Of a DNA stretch of 64,000 bases, positions 59,835-64,000 are shown one piece after another (position 1 is the first letter of the stretch; every line of letters begins with the position of its first letter). Under the pieces are notes generated by a model. That model saw nothing but the letters and a program-made list of their open reading frames with translations. It was not told the DNA's origin and ran no database searches. Both the position numbers and the translations under genes were made by a program. The stretch comes from Paraburkholderia metrosideri (lineage in GTDB: Bacteria; Pseudomonadota; Gammaproteobacteria; Burkholderiales; Burkholderiaceae): the NCBI RefSeq assembly GCF_904848625.1, contig NZ_CAJHCP010000005.1:372001-436000 (forward strand). The letters are read 5' to 3'.

Positions 59835-61052
59835 ATGTCCGATATCGTGAAGATCATCGCCAGTTTCAACACCGGTCGGGATCCCGAACGGCTCGCGATG
59901 AAATACAAAGCCATGCGCAGCTCGCCGTTTGTGTTTTTGCGCGGCACCTGTCATCTGTTCTACGAACGTTTGCCGCGCGCCCAGGTGCTCGACGATGCGC
60001 CGCCTGTGTGGATTTGCGGCGACATGCATCTGGAAAACTTCGGCAGCTATAAGGCCGACAACCGGCTGATCTACTTCGATAACAACGACTTCGACGAAGC
60101 CTGTCTCGCGCCCACGCTCTACGAACTCGTGCGCCTGCTGTCCAGCGTGCTGGTCGGGGCGGTCGATCTGAAGTTGAGTCGCGCGCAGGCGCTGGCGCTG
60201 TGCCATACGGCGGTCGATTCGTACGCCGCGGCGCTGGCGTTCGGCAAGTCGCGCTGGATCGAAGCGGAGACCGCGGCCGGCATGGTGCGCGATCTGTTCG
60301 ACGCGCTCGCCAACCGCACGCGCGCGGCGCATCTGGACCGTCGCACGGTTCTGAAGGGCAAGCTCCGCACGCTGAAGGTGGATGGCAAGAAGGCGCTGCC
60401 GGTCGGAGACAAACAGCGCGCGGCCGTCACGCAGTTCATGAATCAGTTCGCGGCCAGCGAACCCAATCCCGACTTTTATCGCATTCTCGACGTGGCGCGG
60501 CGGATTGCCGGAACCGGTAGCCTCGGCGTGGATCGCTACGTGATTCTTGTTGAAGGAAAGGGATCGCCGGACGGCAATTTTCTGATCGACCTGAAAGAAG
60601 CGCTGCCTTCGTCCGTGATGCCGCACGTGCGCGTGCCGCAGCCGAAGTGGGCAACCGAGGCACAGCGCGTGGTCGACGTGCAGCGGCGGAACCAGGCGGT
60701 GTCGCAGGCGTTTTTGCACGCGGTCGAATTCAATCAGCGTTCCTATGTGCTGCGCAGCTTGCAGCCCTCCGAGGATCGTGTCGCGTTGAGCGACTGGGAC
60801 GGCAAGTTGCCGCGTCTCGAAGCGGTCGTCAACAGCATGGCTGAATTGAGCGCCTGGGCGCATCTGCGCAGCGGCGGACGGCAAAAATCGTCGATCGCGG
60901 ATGAGTTGATCGCGTTCGGAAACCGCAAAGACTGGCAATTACCGCTGATCGAACTCGCGACGCAATGCGAAACGCTGGTGATGGACGACTGGAAAGCCTA
61001 TTGCGAAGCCTACGATCGCGGCGCGTTCGACCTGACGCGGGCAAAAGGCTGA
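59835..61052 (+). CDS. DUF2252 family protein
   Basis: The 405-residue protein has the DUF2252 pattern: FLRGTCHLFYERLP, then WICGDMHLENFGSYKADNRLIYFDNNDFDEA with metal/phosphate-binding Asp, Glu and Asn like those of kinase-fold aminoglycoside phosphotransferases. The C-terminal third includes SWAHLRSGGRQKSS-like AWAHLRSGG. These proteins are predicted phosphotransferases of unknown substrate. Preceded by ACGGAATG. No neighbour suggests a role. Confidence 0.88.
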   Translation: MSDIVKIIASFNTGRDPERLAMKYKAMRSSPFVFLRGTCHLFYERLPRAQVLDDAPPVWICGDMHLENFGSYKADNRLIYFDNNDFDEACLAPTLYELVRLLSSVLVGAVDLKLSRAQALALCHTAVDSYAAALAFGKSRWIEAETAAGMVRDLFDALANRTRAAHLDRRTVLKGKLRTLKVDGKKALPVGDKQRAAVTQFMNQFAASEPNPDFYRILDVARRIAGTGSLGVDRYVILVEGKGSPDGNFLIDLKEALPSSVMPHVRVPQPKWATEAQRVVDVQRRNQAVSQAFLHAVEFNQRSYVLRSLQPSEDRVALSDWDGKLPRLEAVVNSMAELSAWAHLRSGGRQKSSIADELIAFGNRKDWQLPLIELATQCETLVMDDWKAYCEAYDRGAFDLTRAKG

Positions 61053-61281
61053 GGGCTTTTTGCGCCGCGTGTGGTGCGGGCGCCGATTCGCTGGTGCGAC
61101 GTGCAGTGCGCATTCTTTGATGCCCAGGCGAACCCGAACCCCAACCCGAACACCGCGTCAACGCAGGCCAAATCACGCCTTCGATGCACCGCGCATAGCC
61201 CCCGCGCCGCATGCCAGCACTGCTCCAGATAAACCCTGATTGCTGCTGAGAATCCGTCGCTGCTATCGTTCGCTGGTTCGT

Positions 61282-61297
61282 GTGGAAGCGCTTCCAC
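61282..61297. promoter_or_regulatory. 16-bp perfect palindrome upstream of beta-glucosidase
   Basis: GTGGAAGCGCTTCCAC, 72 bp before the GTG start, has the TGGAAGCGCTTCCA core typical of LacI/GalR-family operators controlling glucosidase genes. The rest of the 317-bp gap (61053-61369) has no supported gene. Confidence 0.75.
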
Positions 61298-61369
61298 TGC
61301 GCCCTCCGGTGCGGTCGCGCAATGACTTCCGCCATAGCTGGTTCAACGACTTCCGCGTAGGAGAGACCC

Positions 61370-62773
61370 GTGGCAAACGATTCATCCGCTGTACTCGACG
61401 CAATCTCCCCCGATTCCATCGCCGATCCCTTCACGCCGCCCGCTGACTCGTCGCTGTGGCAGAAGAACTTCCTGCTCGGCGCAGCCACGGCTTCGTATCA
61501 GATCGAAGGCGCGGTGCGTGAAGACGGCCGTCTGCCGTCGATCTGGGACACCTTCTCGGCGACACCCGGCAAGGTGCTGGCCGGCGACACCGGCGAAGTG
61601 GCGTGCGATCACTACCATCGCTGGGAGTCGGACGTCGATCTGCTGGCGGGGCTCGGCCTCGAAGCTTATCGCCTGTCAACCGCATGGCCGCGCGTGATGG
61701 ATGAAGCCGGCGTGCCGAACCGTAAGGGCCTCGACTTCTACAAGCGTCTGCTGACGCGGCTGAAAGAGAAGGGCATTACGACGATGGTCACGCTGTATCA
61801 CTGGGACTTGCCGCAGCATCTGGAAGATCGCGGCGGCTGGCTCAATCGCGATACCGCTTACCGTTTCGCCGAATACGCCGATCTGATGAGCCGTGAGTTG
61901 ACGGGCCTCGTCGACGCATGGGCAACGCTCAACGAGCCGTGGTGCTCGGCCTATCTCGGCTATGGCAATGGCCACCACGCGCCGGGCCGCGCGAATGGCC
62001 GTTACGCGACGCAGGCAATGCATCATCTGCTGCTGGCGCACGGTCTTGCAGTGCCGATTCTGCGTGCCAACGATCCGGACTCGCAGAAGGGCATTGTCGC
62101 CAACGTCGGCCGCGGCACCGCGAACAGCGACAGCGCCGCCGACCAGCGTGCAGCGCATCTGTTCGAGGTCCAGCACAACGCGTGGATTCTCGATCCGCTG
62201 CTCAAGGGCGCGTATCCGCAGGATCTGTTCGAACTGTGGCCGCATACCGAGCCGCTCGTGCTCGAAGGCGACATGGAAACGATTGCCGCGCCGCTCGATT
62301 TCCTCGGCATCAACTATTATTTCCGCACCAACGTGGAGAGCGACGGTGCGCATGGTTTCACCGAAGCGCCGCCGGAAGGGGTGGAGCGTACGCAGATGGG
62401 TTGGGAAGTGCATCCCGACGGTCTGCGCGATCTGCTGATCGGCTTCCACGGGACGTATGCGAACCTGCCGCCCATCTACATCACCGAAAACGGCATGGCG
62501 TCGGACGACAAGGTAACCGATGGCAAGGTGGACGACAGCCAGCGTATCTCGTTCCTCAAGCGCCACCTCGCGGCCGTCGATCAGGCGATCAAGGCCGGCG
62601 TGAAGATTCGCGGCTACTTCCTGTGGTCGCTGATGGACAACTTCGAGTGGGCATTCGGTTACGAGCGGCGTTTCGGTATCGTGCACGTCGATTACGGCAC
62701 GCAGAAGCGCACCATCAAGCGCAGCGCCGAACTGGTGACGAAATTTTTGAAGGAGCGTAAGGCACGGGGTTGA
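61370..62773 (+). CDS. Glycoside hydrolase family 1 beta-glucosidase
   Basis: The 467-residue protein has the GH1 landmarks: FLLGAATASYQIEGAVREDG, STAWPRV, acid/base Glu189 in TLNEP, and nucleophile Glu373 in YITENG. The QIEGA and WAFGYERRFG positions line the glucose site. It hydrolyses beta-glucosides such as cellobiose or aryl glucosides. AGGAGAG precedes the GTG at 61370; there is no signal peptide, so the substrate must be imported. The neighbouring sugar-binding protein and upstream palindrome indicate a glucoside-uptake operon. Confidence 0.93.
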   Translation: MANDSSAVLDAISPDSIADPFTPPADSSLWQKNFLLGAATASYQIEGAVREDGRLPSIWDTFSATPGKVLAGDTGEVACDHYHRWESDVDLLAGLGLEAYRLSTAWPRVMDEAGVPNRKGLDFYKRLLTRLKEKGITTMVTLYHWDLPQHLEDRGGWLNRDTAYRFAEYADLMSRELTGLVDAWATLNEPWCSAYLGYGNGHHAPGRANGRYATQAMHHLLLAHGLAVPILRANDPDSQKGIVANVGRGTANSDSAADQRAAHLFEVQHNAWILDPLLKGAYPQDLFELWPHTEPLVLEGDMETIAAPLDFLGINYYFRTNVESDGAHGFTEAPPEGVERTQMGWEVHPDGLRDLLIGFHGTYANLPPIYITENGMASDDKVTDGKVDDSQRISFLKRHLAAVDQAIKAGVKIRGYFLWSLMDNFEWAFGYERRFGIVHVDYGTQKRTIKRSAELVTKFLKERKARG

Positions 62774-62860
62774 CAGCCCGAAGTAGCAACATAAGAGCAG
62801 CACAACAGAGCTGGTTTGTATGTCGACTGAAACACAGGTACTAAACCTGGAGGAGACGGA

Positions 62861-64000
62861 ATGAACAGCAGGAAAATGGTCTTGCGAGGCGTGGTTGCGG
62901 CATTGGCGCTGTATGGCGTCGTCGCGCATGCGGAACCCCTGAAGGCCAACGTGATTCACTGGTGGACCTCGGGCGGCGAATCGGCCGCCATCAAACAGTT
63001 TGCCGATGCGTACAACAAGGCGGGCGGTCAATGGGTCGACAACGCGGTGGCGGGGGCCGATCAGGCGCGCGCCACGGCGATCAACCGGATCGTCGGCGGC
63101 GATCCACCCACGGCGGCGCAATTCAACACGTCCAAGCAGTTTCACGACCTGATCGACCAAGGCCTGCTGAACAACGTCGACGGAGTTGCCAACAAGGAGA
63201 ACTGGAACGGCATTTTCCCGCAGTCCATTCTCGACAGCATCAAGGTGAAAGGACACTACTACGCAGCGCCTGTGAATATTCACATGCCGGCGTGGTTCTT
63301 CTACTCGAAGCCGGTGTTCCAGAAAGCGGGCATTGCCGCCGAGCCGAAGACCTATGACGAGTTCATCGCCGATCTCGGCAAGCTGAAGACCGCGGGCGTG
63401 ATTCCGCTCGCGCTCGGCGGCCAGCCGTGGCAGGAAAAGATCACGTTCGACGCGGTATTCGCCGATGTGGGCGGCCCCGACCTGTACCTGAAGATCTACC
63501 GCGATCGCGATCAGAACGCGGTGAATTCGGAGGCGTTCAAGAAGGTGCTGGTCGCGTTCAAGCGTCTGCACGATTACGTCGATCCGGGTTCGCCGGGCCG
63601 TAACTGGAACGACGCTACCGCGCTCGTGATATCCGGCAAGGCAGGCGTGCAGATCATGGGCGACTGGGCCAAGGGCGAATTCTCGGCGGCCAATCAGACC
63701 GCGGGCAAAGACTTCGGCTGCTTCCCAGGCTTCGGTCCGCATTCGCCGTATCTGGTCGCGGGCGACGTGTTCGTGTTCCCGAAGACCGACAATCCGACCG
63801 CGATCAAGGCGCAGAATCTGCTTGCTACGGTGATGACCTCGCCGGGTCCGCAAGTCGCATTCAACGCGAAGAAGGGCTCGATTCCGATTCGTCCGGACGT
63901 GGACGTCAGCAGTCTCGACATCTGCGCGAAAGAGGGCATGGCGATCATGAAGGACAAGTCGCGTCAGTTGCCGAATCCGGAAATGCTGTTGTCGCCGGAT
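62861..64000 (+). CDS. Sugar ABC transporter substrate-binding protein (3' partial)
   Basis: The frame begins at ATG 62861 (GGAGGAGAC upstream) and runs off the right edge after 380 codons. It has a signal peptide (MVLRGVVAALALYGVVAHA) and SBP_bac_1 features: VIHWWTSGGESAAIKQFADAYN, PAWFFYSKPVFQKAGIA, YDEFIADLGKLKTAGVIPLALGG, SGKAGVQIMGDWAKGEF. The pattern resembles glucose/mannose GtsA-type proteins. It lies 88 bp after the beta-glucosidase, so the transporter probably imports glucose or glucosides. Confidence 0.92.
   Translation, partial: MNSRKMVLRGVVAALALYGVVAHAEPLKANVIHWWTSGGESAAIKQFADAYNKAGGQWVDNAVAGADQARATAINRIVGGDPPTAAQFNTSKQFHDLIDQGLLNNVDGVANKENWNGIFPQSILDSIKVKGHYYAAPVNIHMPAWFFYSKPVFQKAGIAAEPKTYDEFIADLGKLKTAGVIPLALGGQPWQEKITFDAVFADVGGPDLYLKIYRDRDQNAVNSEAFKKVLVAFKRLHDYVDPGSPGRNWNDATALVISGKAGVQIMGDWAKGEFSAANQTAGKDFGCFPGFGPHSPYLVAGDVFVFPKTDNPTAIKAQNLLATVMTSPGPQVAFNAKKGSIPIRPDVDVSSLDICAKEGMAIMKDKSRQLPNPEMLLSPD

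Noticed and set aside
61676..63853. 725-codon minus-strand frame across the GH1 and sugar-binding genes
   Set aside because: It spans two well-supported plus-strand genes and gives low-complexity Arg/Val-rich sequence.
1..64000. tRNA, rRNA, CRISPR array, insertion sequence, integrase or attachment site
   Set aside because: Reading both strands found no cloverleaf with a CCA-type end, no spaced short repeats, no transposase or integrase motif, and no terminal inverted repeats flanking a gene.

Overview
The window is GC-rich chromosomal DNA from what is most likely a Burkholderiaceae member, probably Paraburkholderia. That placement is inferred, not computed. It rests on the OmpC-type porin ending in Phe, the many LysR/IclR/GntR-controlled catabolic loci, H-NS proteins with Ala/Lys/Pro tails, the L-threonate/D-erythronate cluster, and the FtrA-rhodanese pair. 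The mix of transport, catabolism and signalling without ribosomal or other core genes suggests a secondary chromosome. No rRNA, tRNA, CRISPR array, IS element or prophage was recognised.

Layout. (1) 1-6.2 kb: an operon with two flavin-dependent (LLM) monooxygenases, a fused permease/ATPase ABC importer, its binding protein, a DUF3088 protein and a GNAT acetyltransferase. It resembles salvage pathways for alkylated sulfur amino acids. (2) 6.4-11.2 kb: a porin, a broken metQ-like gene, an AstE/aspartoacylase-like hydrolase, and a HisJ-type basic amino acid binding protein. (3) 11.8-14.7 kb: a PotD-like periplasmic protein overlapping by one base a membrane diguanylate cyclase, a candidate ligand-sensing c-di-GMP module. 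(4) 14.7-17.5 kb: phnM facing DUF1045-phnN (C-P lyase accessory functions without phnGHIJKL). (5) 17.5-26.6 kb: an accessory-looking stretch of small hypotheticals with a ribbon-helix-helix-like protein, NUDIX, CHAD, an orphan PstS, DUF2278, and a 440-residue H-NS protein with two DNA-binding motifs and a 22-residue tandem repeat.

(6) 26.8-34.7 kb: an M20 amidohydrolase, IclR and GntR regulators, and the ltnD-otnK-otnC-otnI-denD tetronate pathway, which converts L-threonate and D-erythronate to DHAP. (7) 34.8-36.4 kb: pcaF with its own promoter and terminator. (8) 36.5-40.5 kb: exported hypotheticals, a DUF2917 gene preceded by a strongly structured RNA element, an LprI-like protein and a repetitive surface protein. 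(9) 40.5-47.5 kb: a soluble histidine kinase divergent from a single-domain response regulator, two LysR-oxidoreductase divergent pairs and a membrane acyltransferase.

(10) 47.7-53.4 kb: a secreted esterase, an aspartate carbamoyltransferase with an N-terminal helix-turn-helix extension and an upstream palindrome, a DapA-family protein, and an M23 peptidase/coiled-coil/bactofilin triad. (11) 53.4-58.2 kb: a membrane protein resembling a cyclase sensor without a catalytic domain, an MHYT-GGDEF-EAL protein, and rhodanese-ftrA. (12) 58.6-64 kb: an exported hypothetical, DUF2252, and a glucoside locus (GH1 beta-glucosidase behind a 16-bp palindrome, followed by a sugar-binding protein that runs off the window).

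The strongest leads for unusual biology are the PotD-like/cyclase pair, the structured RNA at 37.6-37.8 kb, the HTH-carbamoyltransferase fusion with its palindrome, the two-headed repeat-tailed H-NS protein, and DUF1045 as a 2H phosphoesterase in phosphonate metabolism.
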